Assembly: GCF_035918015.1 (NCBI RefSeq)
Contig: NZ_CP109132.1
Coordinates: 1,054,001-1,118,000, forward strand
DNA length: 64,000 nucleotides
Source of the DNA: Streptomyces sp. NBC_01754
Lineage (GTDB): Bacteria; Actinomycetota; Actinomycetes; Streptomycetales; Streptomycetaceae
Direction: 5' to 3'
Every line of letters begins with the position of its first letter. The stretch's first letter is position 1. Positions 46,727-54,735 of the stretch are shown here, one piece after another. The position numbers were made by a program, and so were the translations under genes. Below the pieces are notes generated by a model. It saw only the letters and a list, made by a program, of their open reading frames with translations. It searched no databases and was not told where the DNA came from.

Positions 46727-47242
46727 ATGAGCGATTCCACCTCCGCCGCACCGGTCGTCCTCGACCTCTGGTGCGACCTCGAATGCCCCGACTGCCACCA
46801 GGCACTCTCCGACGTACACGCCCTGCGCGCCCGCTACGGCGACCGGCTGGAGGTACGGCTGCGCCACTACCCGCTGGGCAAGCACAAGCACGCCTACGCC
46901 GCCGCACAGGCCGCCGAGGAGGCCGCCGTCCAGGGCAAGGGGTGGCCGTACGCCGAGGCCGTGCTGGCACGCACCGCCTCGCTCGCCCGTGGCGGTGAGT
47001 CCGTACTGCTCGAGGTGGCCGGGGAACTCGGTCTGGACGCCGAGGAGTTCGACACCGCCCTGATCGACGGCCGGCATCTGCTGATCGTCGACGCGGACCA
47101 CGCCGAGGGGAAGGCGATCGGGGTCACGGGGACGCCGACGTATGTGATCGGTGACGAGCTGCTGGACGGCGGGAAGAGCCAGGAAGGGCTGCGGGAGCGG
47201 ATCGAGGAGATCGCGGACCGGCTGCTGGCGGACCTGGACTGA
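46727..47242 (+). CDS. DsbA-family thioredoxin-fold protein
   Basis: A 171-residue protein without a signal peptide. Active site CPDC in DLECPDCHQAL, helical insertion, and the cis-proline loop GVTGTPTYVIGD: the DsbA/FrnE arrangement. It is a probable cytoplasmic thiol-disulphide oxidoreductase or isomerase. Start ATG 46727 (MSDSTSAAPVVLDLWCD). It converges with the GNAT gene, 12 bp apart. Confidence 0.88.
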   Translation: MSDSTSAAPVVLDLWCDLECPDCHQALSDVHALRARYGDRLEVRLRHYPLGKHKHAYAAAQAAEEAAVQGKGWPYAEAVLARTASLARGGESVLLEVAGELGLDAEEFDTALIDGRHLLIVDADHAEGKAIGVTGTPTYVIGDELLDGGKSQEGLRERIEEIADRLLADLD

Positions 47243-47254
47243 CCGCGGGGGTGG

Positions 47255-48094
47255 TCACAGGGGCTTCGCCAGGTTGTACCGGGTCGTGACGAAACCGAGC
47301 GATTCGTACAGCCGCAGTGCGGGGGTGTTGGACTCGAAGACGTGCAGGCCGAGCCGGTCCAGGCCGGCGGCGGCGGTGAGGTCGTCGGCGAGGTGCATCA
47401 GGGCGCGGCCGTAGCCGTGTCCGCGCCGGCCCTCGCGCACCTCGATGTCGTAGACGTAGCCGACCGGGCCGTCCTGGGGCGTCTCCTGCCGTCGCGCCAC
47501 CCAGACGTGGCCGACGGCCTCGGTGCCGTCGGCCAGGACGTGGAGCCACACACCCTCCGTGGCGTTCCCCTGCGGCAGGAGCACGGCGTGTGTGTCTTCC
47601 GACATGCGCCGGGCCTGGTCCTCGGGGACGCCCACCTCGGTCCAGCTCCGCGCGTACTCCTCCACGGCGGTGCCCCTCCAGACGGTGAACTCTCCCTCGG
47701 TCATCGGCCGCCCGGTGAGTCCCCCGGGCGGTGCGGGGGCGGGCTCGCGGAGGTCCTTGACCATGTTCCGGCTGCGCGCGGTGTAGCCGAGCGCGGCGGC
47801 CAGACCGCGGGCCGCCGCGTTGTCCGCGGCCACCTCCAGACGGATCTGGGCACAGCCCCAGCCCCGCAGCACCTCCTCGGCGGCGAGCGCGGCGATGGTG
47901 GCCCGGCCGCGCCTACGGTGGGCCTCGTCGATGCGCAGGGAGCGCAGCACGGCCGCCGTGGGGCCGAAGCGGGGGTCGGTGGAGATCTCCACGGTGCCGA
48001 CGGGGCGGCCGTTGTCGCACACGTCATACGTACGCGCCCGCGTGCCGTCGGCGTCCTGCTGGGTCGGCCCGGTCGGCCGGAGTGTCGTGGTCAT
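47255..48094 (-). CDS. tandem GNAT-domain N-acetyltransferase
   Basis: A 279-residue protein with two GNAT folds. The first has DEAHRRRGRATIAALAAEEV, the second EVREGRRGHGYGRALMHLAD followed by HVFESNTPALRLYESLGFV, both acetyl-CoA pyrophosphate-loop patterns. Similar to mycothiol synthase-like or antibiotic-modifying enzymes in overall layout, but substrate is unknown. It starts at ATG 48094. Confidence 0.85.
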   Translation of the reverse strand: MTTTLRPTGPTQQDADGTRARTYDVCDNGRPVGTVEISTDPRFGPTAAVLRSLRIDEAHRRRGRATIAALAAEEVLRGWGCAQIRLEVAADNAAARGLAAALGYTARSRNMVKDLREPAPAPPGGLTGRPMTEGEFTVWRGTAVEEYARSWTEVGVPEDQARRMSEDTHAVLLPQGNATEGVWLHVLADGTEAVGHVWVARRQETPQDGPVGYVYDIEVREGRRGHGYGRALMHLADDLTAAAGLDRLGLHVFESNTPALRLYESLGFVTTRYNLAKPL

Positions 48095-48156
48095 CAGGAT
48101 TTTCTATCCGCCGGACGGCCGCCTGTCACCCGGATTGCGTGCTCTCGGCGGACCTC

Positions 48157-48978
48157 TCAGGGGTCGAGGTCGTCCGCCGCGCGCTCGCCGAAGATCCGCA
48201 TGGCCTCGGACGTGACCGGCCCGGGGGCGCCCGGCAGCTCGCGTCCGTCGACCCGGTGGACGGCCTGGACGTCGCGGAGTGTGGAGGTCAGGAAGATCTC
48301 GTCGGCCCGCTCCAGGACGTCCTGCGGGAGTTCGGTCTCCCTGGCCCCCGTCCATTCGACGGTCAGGGCGCGGGTGATGCCGGGGAGGCAGCCGGAGGAG
48401 AGCGGGGGTGTGTGGATCTCGCCGTCCAGGACGACGAAGACGTTGGAGCCGGTGCCTTCACAGAGCCGGCCGACGGTGTTCGGGAAGAGCGCCTCGGACG
48501 CCGCCCGCTCGTGGGCGCGGGCCAGGGCGACGACGTTCTCGGCGTACGAGGTGGTCTTGAAGCCGGTCAGCGCCCCGCGTTCGTTCCGGGTCCAGGGGAC
48601 GGTGATCACGGCCGTGCTGTCGGGGCGGGGGGCCGCCTCGCCGAGGGCGACGAACAGGCCCGGGCCCGTGTCACCGCGGTCGGAGCCGAGCGGGGACACA
48701 CCGCCGGTGTAGGTGATCCGCAGCCGTCCGAGCGGCACGGGGTTGGCCTCGATGACGGCGGCCACCGCACGGCGGACTTCGTCCACGTCGGGGTCGGGCA
48801 GCCCCAGGCCGCGTGCGGAGCGGGTCAGCCGTCCGAGGTGCCGGGTGAGGGCGAAGGTGCGGCCTTCGGTGACCTTGACCGTCTCGAAGACGCCGTCCCC
48901 CACGGTCAGGCCGTGATCGAGCACGGACACCCGTGCGTCATCCGGGTCCCGCAGTCCCCCGTCGACCCACATCCTCAT
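48157..48978 (-). CDS. pabC: aminodeoxychorismate lyase (class IV aminotransferase)
   Basis: A 273-residue PLP enzyme of fold type IV. It has SVLDHGLTVGDGVFETVKV, the PLP-lysine segment GALTGFKTTSYAENVVALA, and EGTGSNVFVVLDGEIHTPPL with SGCLPGITR. With PabB next to it, it probably releases p-aminobenzoate (folate precursor) from 4-amino-4-deoxychorismate; branched-chain aminotransferase activity is the alternative. Its start overlaps the pabB 3' end by 41 bp. Confidence 0.88.
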   Translation of the reverse strand: MRMWVDGGLRDPDDARVSVLDHGLTVGDGVFETVKVTEGRTFALTRHLGRLTRSARGLGLPDPDVDEVRRAVAAVIEANPVPLGRLRITYTGGVSPLGSDRGDTGPGLFVALGEAAPRPDSTAVITVPWTRNERGALTGFKTTSYAENVVALARAHERAASEALFPNTVGRLCEGTGSNVFVVLDGEIHTPPLSSGCLPGITRALTVEWTGARETELPQDVLERADEIFLTSTLRDVQAVHRVDGRELPGAPGPVTSEAMRIFGERAADDLDP

Positions 48979-50053
48979 GCCCCGGTCCTTCCCGTGTGCC
49001 CAGCTGATCCCCCGGAGTGCCCGGTTCGTACGCGCCTGAGGCTACAGCGAGCAGCCGGGACGCCTTCAGCTCGGTCTCCGCCCATTCGCGGGCGGGGTCG
49101 GACCCCCAGGTGATCCCGGCCCCGGTGCCGAAGCGCAGCAGGGGCGCGGGGCCGGTGCGGTCGATCCAGAACGTCCGTATGCCGACGGCCAGCGAGGCGG
49201 TGCCCCGGTCGGCGTCGACCCAGCCGATGCCGCCGCAGTAGGGGCCGCGGGGCGCGGTCTCCAGGGCGCGGATGACACGCAGCGCGCTGGACTTGGGGGC
49301 CCCGGTCACGGATCCGGGCGGGAAGGCGGCGGCGAGCAGTTCCGGCCAGCCGGCGCCGTCGGCGAGCCGCCCTCGTACGGTGGAGACGAGGTGGACGAGC
49401 CCGGGGTGCTTCTCCACCACGCAGAGGCCGGGCACGGTGACGCTGCCGCTCACGCACACCTGGCCCAGGTCGTTGCGGACCAGGTCCACGATCATCACGT
49501 TCTCGGCGTGATCCTTCTCCAGCAGGTCGTCCTCGGTCCGTCCGGTCCCCTTGATCGGTCCGGACTCCACGGCGCGGCCGTCGCGCCGGAGGAAGAGTTC
49601 GGGGGAGGCGGTGGCGATCTCCACACCGTGCGCGGGCAGCCGGATCGTTCCGGCGTACGGGGCGGGGTTGCCACGGGCGAGCAGGGCGGTGAGGGCGTCC
49701 ACGTCGGCTGCGGGGTCGGGCAGCGGCGCGGACAGGACGCGGCAGAGGTTGGCCTGGTAGACCTCGCCGGCCGCGATGTGTTCACGGATCCGGCGCACGC
49801 CCGCCGTGTAGGCGTCCTCGTCCAGTGAGGAGGTCCAGTCCCCCGGGGCCGGTCCGCGCCAGGCGCCGGGGACGGGCGCCGGCACCTGTTCGGTCCGTAC
49901 GGTGGCGAAGCGCGCGCAGGTCAGACGGCCTTCGAAGTCGGCGCACACGGCCCAGAAGCCGGACGATTCGAGGGCCGCGGGATCGCTGGTGACGTCCTGC
50001 AGGCCGGAGGCGACGAGACCGCCGAAGCGGGCCGTGGGGGCGTGGTCGTGCAC
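48938..50053 (-). CDS. pabB: aminodeoxychorismate synthase component I-like
   Basis: A 371-residue chorismate-binding protein. Lys in the motif SGPIKGTGRT marks the PabB (aminodeoxychorismate) type rather than anthranilate synthase, which has PIAGT. The C-terminal core has KDHAENVMIVDLVRNDLG, AAFPPGSVTGAPKSSALR and WIDRTGPAPLLRFGTGAGIT. It is shorter than classical PabB because the N-terminal domain is reduced. GTG 50053 start. It is coupled to pabC. Confidence 0.87.
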   Translation of the reverse strand: MHDHAPTARFGGLVASGLQDVTSDPAALESSGFWAVCADFEGRLTCARFATVRTEQVPAPVPGAWRGPAPGDWTSSLDEDAYTAGVRRIREHIAAGEVYQANLCRVLSAPLPDPAADVDALTALLARGNPAPYAGTIRLPAHGVEIATASPELFLRRDGRAVESGPIKGTGRTEDDLLEKDHAENVMIVDLVRNDLGQVCVSGSVTVPGLCVVEKHPGLVHLVSTVRGRLADGAGWPELLAAAFPPGSVTGAPKSSALRVIRALETAPRGPYCGGIGWVDADRGTASLAVGIRTFWIDRTGPAPLLRFGTGAGITWGSDPAREWAETELKASRLLAVASGAYEPGTPGDQLGTREGPGHEDVGRRGTAGPG

Positions 50054-50128
50054 GCGGACGAGTGTAGGACGGCCGCCGGTGACCTGCCGCGGGGTGACGG
50101 GGGCGCAGCACGCTGCACAAACGCGTTT

Positions 50129-50156
50129 TTGTGCTGGCCGGGGAATCCGCTAGAGT
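50129..50156 (+). promoter_or_regulatory. candidate promoter of the tRNA cluster
   Basis: TTGTGC at 50129-50134 and TAGAGT at 50151-50156 with a 16-base spacer, about 43 bases upstream of tRNA-Gly. The -35 is part of an inverted repeat GCACAAA-N6-TTTGTGC (50115-50134). Confidence 0.55.
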
Positions 50157-50198
50157 TCAACACGTCGCCGGGACGCGTGAGCGGACCGGGAATGACAA

Positions 50199-50271
50199 GC
50201 GGACGTAGCTCAGTTGGTAGAGCGCAACCTTGCCAAGGTTGAGGTCGCCAGTTCGAACCTGGTCGTCCGCT
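50199..50271 (+). tRNA. tRNA-Gly (anticodon GCC)
   Basis: 73 bases. Acceptor GCGGACG/CGTCCGC, D-arm TAGCTCAGTTGGTAGAGC, anticodon stem CAACC/GGTTG with loop TTGCCAA, T arm GTTCGAACC. First gene of a cluster of five. Confidence 0.97.
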
Positions 50272-50308
50272 CGCAGAAGACGGGGGATCTTCCCGAGCCC
50301 CCGTTCCT

Positions 50309-50379
50309 GGTGGAGTGGCCGAGAGGCGAGGCAACGGCCTGCAAAGCCGTCTACACGGGTTCAAATCCCGTCTCCACCT
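50309..50379 (+). tRNA. tRNA-Cys (anticodon GCA)
   Basis: 71 bases. Acceptor GGTGGAG/CTCCACC, anticodon stem ACGGC/GCCGT with loop CTGCAAA, T arm GGTTCAAATCC. Confidence 0.97.
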
Positions 50380-50383
50380 CCAA

Positions 50384-50455
50384 GGACGATTAGCTCAGCG
50401 GGAGAGCGCTTCCCTGACACGGAAGAGGTCACTGGTTCAATCCCAGTATCGTCCA
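50384..50455 (+). tRNA. tRNA-Val (anticodon GAC), copy 1
   Basis: 72 bases. Acceptor GGACGAT/ATCGTCC, anticodon stem CTTCC/GGAAG with loop CTGACAC. Starts 4 bases after tRNA-Cys. The acceptor differs from copies 2 and 3 by compensated pairs. Confidence 0.97.
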
Positions 50456-50489
50456 CTGATCCGTAAGGATCTGGTCCGCAAGGATCCCC

Positions 50490-50561
50490 GCGCGATTAGC
50501 TCAGCGGGAGAGCGCTTCCCTGACACGGAAGAGGTCACTGGTTCAATCCCAGTATCGCGCA
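50490..50561 (+). tRNA. tRNA-Val (anticodon GAC), copy 2
   Basis: 72 bases. Acceptor GCGCGAT/ATCGCGC; the body otherwise matches copy 1. 34-base spacer from copy 1. Confidence 0.97.
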
Positions 50562-50583
50562 CGCGGTACACGCAGGTTCACCT

Positions 50584-50655
50584 GCGCGATTAGCTCAGCG
50601 GGAGAGCGCTTCCCTGACACGGAAGAGGTCACTGGTTCAATCCCAGTATCGCGCA
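50584..50655 (+). tRNA. tRNA-Val (anticodon GAC), copy 3
   Basis: 72 bases, identical to copy 2, 22 bases downstream of it. Last gene of the cluster before a terminator. Confidence 0.97.
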
Positions 50656-50661
50656 CACACC

Positions 50662-50695
50662 CGAAGCCCCGGTCATCTCGATGACCGGGGCTTCG
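50662..50695 (+). terminator. terminator of the tRNA cluster
   Basis: Perfect 15-bp stem (CGAAGCCCCGGTCAT and complement), 4-base loop, 6 bases past the last tRNA-Val. Confidence 0.92.
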
Positions 50696-50766
50696 TCGTG
50701 CCCCGGGCCGGGCGGACGGGCTTCGCCCGGCCCGCGCCCGCCGCTCGGCTCGGCGGGCCCGTCAGC

Positions 50767-51078
50767 TCAGGAGGAGAAGAGCATCCGGCCGAAACTCTTG
50801 CGACGGTGGTGGCCGCCGTAGTGCCCTCCCTGGTGCGGCGCGCCCCAGGCGGGGGCCTGCGGGGCGGGGTAGGCGGGAGGGACGGGCGGGGCGGGGTAGG
50901 GCTGCGGGGCGGGTGGGGCGGGCGGCCCCTGCTGCACCCACTGGGACTCCAGCCGGGTCAGGGATTCCAGCTCTCCGTAGTCGAGGAAGATCCCGCGGCA
51001 GCCGCCGCACTGCTCGATCTGGACACCGTTGCGGTTGTACGTGTGCATCTGGGCCTGGCACTTGGGGCACTGGAACAT
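50767..51078 (-). CDS. zf-TFIIB domain small protein
   Basis: A 103-residue protein. The N-terminal zinc ribbon MFQCPKCQAQMHTY and EQCGGCRGIFLDYGELESL (two CxxC pairs) is the zf-TFIIB (YjbR-like "Zn-finger nucleic acid-binding") pattern. A Pro/Ala/Tyr/Gln-rich linker and a His/Gly/Arg-rich end (GGHYGGHHRRK) follow. Nucleic-acid binding is plausible but unproven. Confidence 0.82.
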   Translation of the reverse strand: MFQCPKCQAQMHTYNRNGVQIEQCGGCRGIFLDYGELESLTRLESQWVQQGPPAPPAPQPYPAPPVPPAYPAPQAPAWGAPHQGGHYGGHHRRKSFGRMLFSS

Positions 51079-51143
51079 CGGGGCGGCTCCTCGGCGTCGC
51101 TTCGGCGTCGCCGGAACACGTGCCCGGCGTCCGCCGGTTCACC

Positions 51144-52193
51144 CTACGACGTCGGCACCGCCCCCAACTCGGCCGGTAGGCACGCGATTCGGGCACACGC
51201 GTCGATCACCAGCTGTTCCACCTCATCCGGATTCCGGTCCTCCGCCACGCTCCTGGCCACGGCGAGCGCGGCCGTCTGCACGGTGAGGGCGCGCGCCGGG
51301 ACGTCCAGTTCGGGCCATGGGTCCTCCTCGGGGTGTACGGCCGGTCCGCCCTCGGTGCGGTAGGCGTCCAGGAAGCGCAGCCAGACCTCGGGGGCGAGCA
51401 GTCCGGCCGCGTACCAGGCGGCGGGGCGGGCCAGGTCCCAGGCGGGGTCGCCGAGGCCCGCGTCGTCGACGTCGATCAGCAGCCAGGGGCCGTCCGGGAC
51501 GGGGTACCGGACCAGCTGGCCGAGGTGCAGATCGCCGTGGCAGAGGTGGCCGGCCCGGTGGACGGGCACCGGGGCCTCGCCCCGCGCCCAGCCGGGCAGG
51601 CGGCGCCAGGCCGCGAGGACGGGAGCGGCGGCGGAGCACGGGTCGGTGGTGGAGCCGGGGGCGGTGTCCGGGCCCGTGCCGGTGGGGGCGGTCGGGGCCG
51701 GTGTCCGGGGGCGGGCGGCGCGCATGCGGGCGACGGCACGGGCGGCCTTGGCCGGCCCCCGCATCGGTGGGAGGGGGTGCGGGGGCCGCGTGCGGTGCAG
51801 CCGGGCGAGGAGGACGGCGGCCTCTTCCCACGGGGCGGCGTCGGGGTCCGCCGGGTCGACGGGCAGGCCGTGCGGCCAGAGGGTCACGACGCGGCCTTCG
51901 ACGGTGCGGGCTCCCGCGGACCCGGCCGTCGTGGCCGGTTCGGCGAGCGGCGGGAGCAGGATGCCCGCGAGGCGGGGTGAGGCGGCCAGGGCCAGGCGGG
52001 CCGTGAGGGCCGGGACGTCCGCGTCCGGAGCGTGCGCCTTGGCCACCACCGGTCCGCTGCGGACCACCGTGCCGTCGGGCCGGTCCGCGAGGACGCCGGG
52101 AGGCGCGCAACGGCACACGCCTGCGGGGGCGTGGACGTGGGCACCCTGGTGCGCGAGGGCACCCAGCGCGTGTACGAACGGGGTGGTGGTCAT
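51144..52193 (-). CDS. aminoglycoside phosphotransferase-family kinase
   Basis: A 349-residue APH-fold protein. The catalytic motif is CHGDLHLGQLV (Asp general base, with Gln where APH enzymes have Asn; HxDxHLGQ is also found in maltokinases). The metal Asp is in LLIDVDDAGLGDPAWDLARP. The N-terminal half is degenerate and unusually Ala/Pro-rich. The substrate may be a sugar, choline-like compound or antibiotic and cannot be chosen. ATG 52193. Confidence 0.8.
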   Translation of the reverse strand: MTTTPFVHALGALAHQGAHVHAPAGVCRCAPPGVLADRPDGTVVRSGPVVAKAHAPDADVPALTARLALAASPRLAGILLPPLAEPATTAGSAGARTVEGRVVTLWPHGLPVDPADPDAAPWEEAAVLLARLHRTRPPHPLPPMRGPAKAARAVARMRAARPRTPAPTAPTGTGPDTAPGSTTDPCSAAAPVLAAWRRLPGWARGEAPVPVHRAGHLCHGDLHLGQLVRYPVPDGPWLLIDVDDAGLGDPAWDLARPAAWYAAGLLAPEVWLRFLDAYRTEGGPAVHPEEDPWPELDVPARALTVQTAALAVARSVAEDRNPDEVEQLVIDACARIACLPAELGAVPTS

Positions 52194-52474
52194 GGGTGCG
52201 GCTCCCCCGGGCGGCGGTCGGCCGACCCCACGGCCGACCCGGGCGACGAGCCTACGCGGGAGCGGAGAGCGGGAAGCAGGCCGTGGGAGGCGGGCCTGGA
52301 GGGCGACGGGCGTGGCGTGGGCTCGGTCCCGGCCGTACAGGCCCCGGACAGCGCGATGTCCGGCCAGCTCCCCAGCTGGCCGGACAAACGCTGCCGTCCG
52401 CCGTACCCCCGTCCCCACGGGGTTGTTGGCCGGATGTCCCGGTCCGGACCGCTCTTCCGGACCCGGGGCGCCGC

Positions 52475-52681
52475 TCAGCGCCCCAGCATCACGCCCACGG
52501 ACGACGCCTGTGTGACCACTGCGTCCCAGCCGCCGAAGACGACTACGAGCAGGGCCGCCAGGGGAAGCACCATGGCCGTCGCCACCACCGGGTGGCGGCG
52601 ACCGGACGGGCGTACACCGAAGGAGGCGTACGCCCTGCGGCCTCGTGCGCGGATCATGGTCCGCGTAGCCGTGTCCGCCAT
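52475..52681 (-). CDS. small membrane protein
   Basis: 68 residues from ATG 52681 (MADTATRTMIRARGRRAYAS), basic N-terminus then one hydrophobic helix (VVATAMVLPLAALLVVVFGG). AGGAGAGGAACC upstream is a strong ribosome-binding site. Function unknown; single-helix small proteins like this are common in Streptomyces. Confidence 0.72.
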   Translation of the reverse strand: MADTATRTMIRARGRRAYASFGVRPSGRRHPVVATAMVLPLAALLVVVFGGWDAVVTQASSVGVMLGR

Positions 52682-53367
52682 GGTTCCTCTCCTGACTGGT
52701 TCGGGGGCGGCGGGCGTCTGGCCTCGGGGGACGAGTTCCACGCCCGCCGCTTGACCTCAACACTAGGGAAGCGGGGCCCGCTCGGCGTCATGCCCGCGTA
52801 CTGATTGGCGGGCCTCCCGGAGGATGAGCCCGCTCCCTGGGCCGTACTCCCCTGGGTGGAGACGGGCCGCCCGGCCCCGGGGTCTTCCCGGAGGGGACGT
52901 ACGGGGGGTGTCCTCCCCCGGACCGGTCCGGGGGAACCGGGCCGACCGACGGGCAGCGACTGGGCAACGACCGGCCGGGCACCGGGGCCGGGACGGGGCG
53001 TACCGGCTGGACGGAGTGCCGGAGAGGGTGACATCACTCACGTACAGGCCACCCCGGCGGGGGGCCGCCCCCGCTCGGCGGCCCTTCCCGGAGGGTGTGG
53101 AGCGGTCCGTGCGGACGGGTTCGCCCCCGTCCCGGAGCGTCACGTGCTGACGGCCCGTCACTGATCCAATACCCGCCCGATGTCCGTTTCTTGAGGCCGT
53201 TCCCGCGCGATCGGGTCTGCGTTAGTGGCCTGCTGACCCCCGCTCACCCCGGCCTCCGCGTACCGGCAATCGGTCGAAGAGGGAGGGCGCGGCCTCTGAG
53301 CGCGCCGCGCCACGGGTACGTAAGCTGTGCCCCGTCAGGCGGACCAGGCAGCGGGGATGGGCAGACG
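52682..53367. other. long non-coding gap upstream of the kinase gene
   Basis: 686 bases with no supported gene on either strand. All frames give Gly/Pro/Arg-rich translations. A TAGTGT segment near 52766-52771 (leftward) may be a -10 for the small membrane gene. The region near 53030 (TGACATCACTCACG) and the kinase upstream region show no clear consensus promoter. Confidence 0.5.
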
Positions 53368-54729
53368 ATGGCGATGATGCGGCTCCGGCGCGAGGACCCG
53401 CGTGTCGTCGGCTCGTTCAGGCTCCACCGGCGGCTCGGCGCGGGCGGTATGGGCGTCGTCTACCTGGGCTCCGACCGCAGGGGCCAGCGGGTGGCGCTGA
53501 AGGTGATCCGGCCCGACCTCGCGGAGGACCAGGAGTTCCGTTCACGCTTCGCTCGCGAGGTGTCGGCGGCCCGGCGGATCCGCGGTGGGTGTACGGCCCG
53601 TCTGGTGGCGGCGGACCTGGAGGCGGACCGCCCGTGGTTCGCCACCCAGTACGTCCCCGGGCCGTCGCTGCACGACAAGGTCGCCGAGGAGGGGCCCCTG
53701 TCGGCGGCCGAGGTGGCGTCCGTCGGGGCGGCGCTCTCCGAGGGGCTCGTGGCGGTGCACGAGGCGGGGGTCGTCCACCGTGACCTGAAGCCCTCGAACA
53801 TCCTCCTCTCCCCGAAGGGTCCCCGGATCATCGACTTCGGGATCGCCTGGGCGACCGGGGCCAGCACGCTCACCCATGTCGGTACCGCTGTCGGCTCGCC
53901 GGGCTTCCTCGCACCGGAGCAGGTGCGGGGCGCCGCGGTGACGCCTGCCACGGACGTGTTCTCGCTGGGTGCCACCCTCGCGTACGCGGCGATGGCCGAT
54001 TCGCCGTTCGGGCACGGCAGTTCCGAGGTGATGCTCTACCGCGTGGTGCACGAGGAGCCGAATCTCCTCGATGTGCACGACGCGCTCGCCCCGCTGGTAC
54101 GGGCCTGCCTGGCGAAGGACCCCGAGGAGCGGCCGAGCACCCTGCAACTGTCCATGCGGCTCAAGGAGATCGCCGCACGCGAGGCGCAGGGGCTCCATGA
54201 GCGGCGGCCTCCCGTGCAGCGCCGTGAGCAGGAACTGGACCGGCCGACCGGCCGGCTGGAGGGCTCCTCCTACGCCGAGCAGCAGACCCGGCGGTCGAAC
54301 GGCGGGCCCGTCTCGGCGCCCCGTCCCTCCGCGAGGCGGCCGGCCCCGTCGCGGTCGGGGGCCTCGCCCCGTACCGGCGGGTCCCGGCCGCGGCCCCAGG
54401 CGTCCCGGAGCGGCGCGCGCCCGGTGAAGCGCCCGCACACCACGGGCGCGACCGGCGGTGCGGGGACCCAGGGCCGGCCGGGTACGCGCCCCGGGGTCCG
54501 GACGGCGGCGACGGGCAGGAGCGGCAAGCTGCGCCCCGCCAATCCGCGACTGCTGCGCCAGCGGCTCGTCGTCTTCGTGGTGGTGACCTTGCTGGTGGCC
54601 CTGGGGATCGCGGCCGCCCAGGGCTGCCAGGGCCCGGCCCGCGGGCTGGGCGGTACGCCGCCGCCGGTCCTGAACAGCGCCGCCGCGTCGGTGCCCGGAT
54701 CCCTGCCGGACGGTGCCGGGACCGCATGA
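53368..54729 (+). CDS. serine/threonine protein kinase, membrane-anchored
   Basis: A 453-residue Hanks-type kinase. The P-loop is LGAGGMGVVYLG, with catalytic Lys in ALKVIRPDL, the HRD loop VVHRDLKPSNILL, the DFG loop IIDFGIAWATG and an APE-like LAPEQV. The juxtamembrane region (about residues 270-390) is Arg/Pro/Ser/Gly-rich, then one membrane helix (LVVFVVVTLLVALGIAAA) and a short extracytoplasmic tail with no PASTA sensor domain. ATG 53368. Convergent with the SpoU gene, 6 bp apart. Confidence 0.92.
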   Translation: MAMMRLRREDPRVVGSFRLHRRLGAGGMGVVYLGSDRRGQRVALKVIRPDLAEDQEFRSRFAREVSAARRIRGGCTARLVAADLEADRPWFATQYVPGPSLHDKVAEEGPLSAAEVASVGAALSEGLVAVHEAGVVHRDLKPSNILLSPKGPRIIDFGIAWATGASTLTHVGTAVGSPGFLAPEQVRGAAVTPATDVFSLGATLAYAAMADSPFGHGSSEVMLYRVVHEEPNLLDVHDALAPLVRACLAKDPEERPSTLQLSMRLKEIAAREAQGLHERRPPVQRREQELDRPTGRLEGSSYAEQQTRRSNGGPVSAPRPSARRPAPSRSGASPRTGGSRPRPQASRSGARPVKRPHTTGATGGAGTQGRPGTRPGVRTAATGRSGKLRPANPRLLRQRLVVFVVVTLLVALGIAAAQGCQGPARGLGGTPPPVLNSAAASVPGSLPDGAGTA

Positions 54730-54735
54730 CCGGGG

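Noticed and set aside
50384..50655. Regularly spaced direct repeats resembling a CRISPR array
   Set aside because: The repeats fold as complete tRNA-Val cloverleaves with anticodon GAC; spacers are short and unequal.
52824..53150. Rightward 108-residue frame in the long gap before the kinase gene
   Set aside because: No coding character, no ribosome-binding site, composition purely Arg/Pro/Gly; leftward alternative equally poor.
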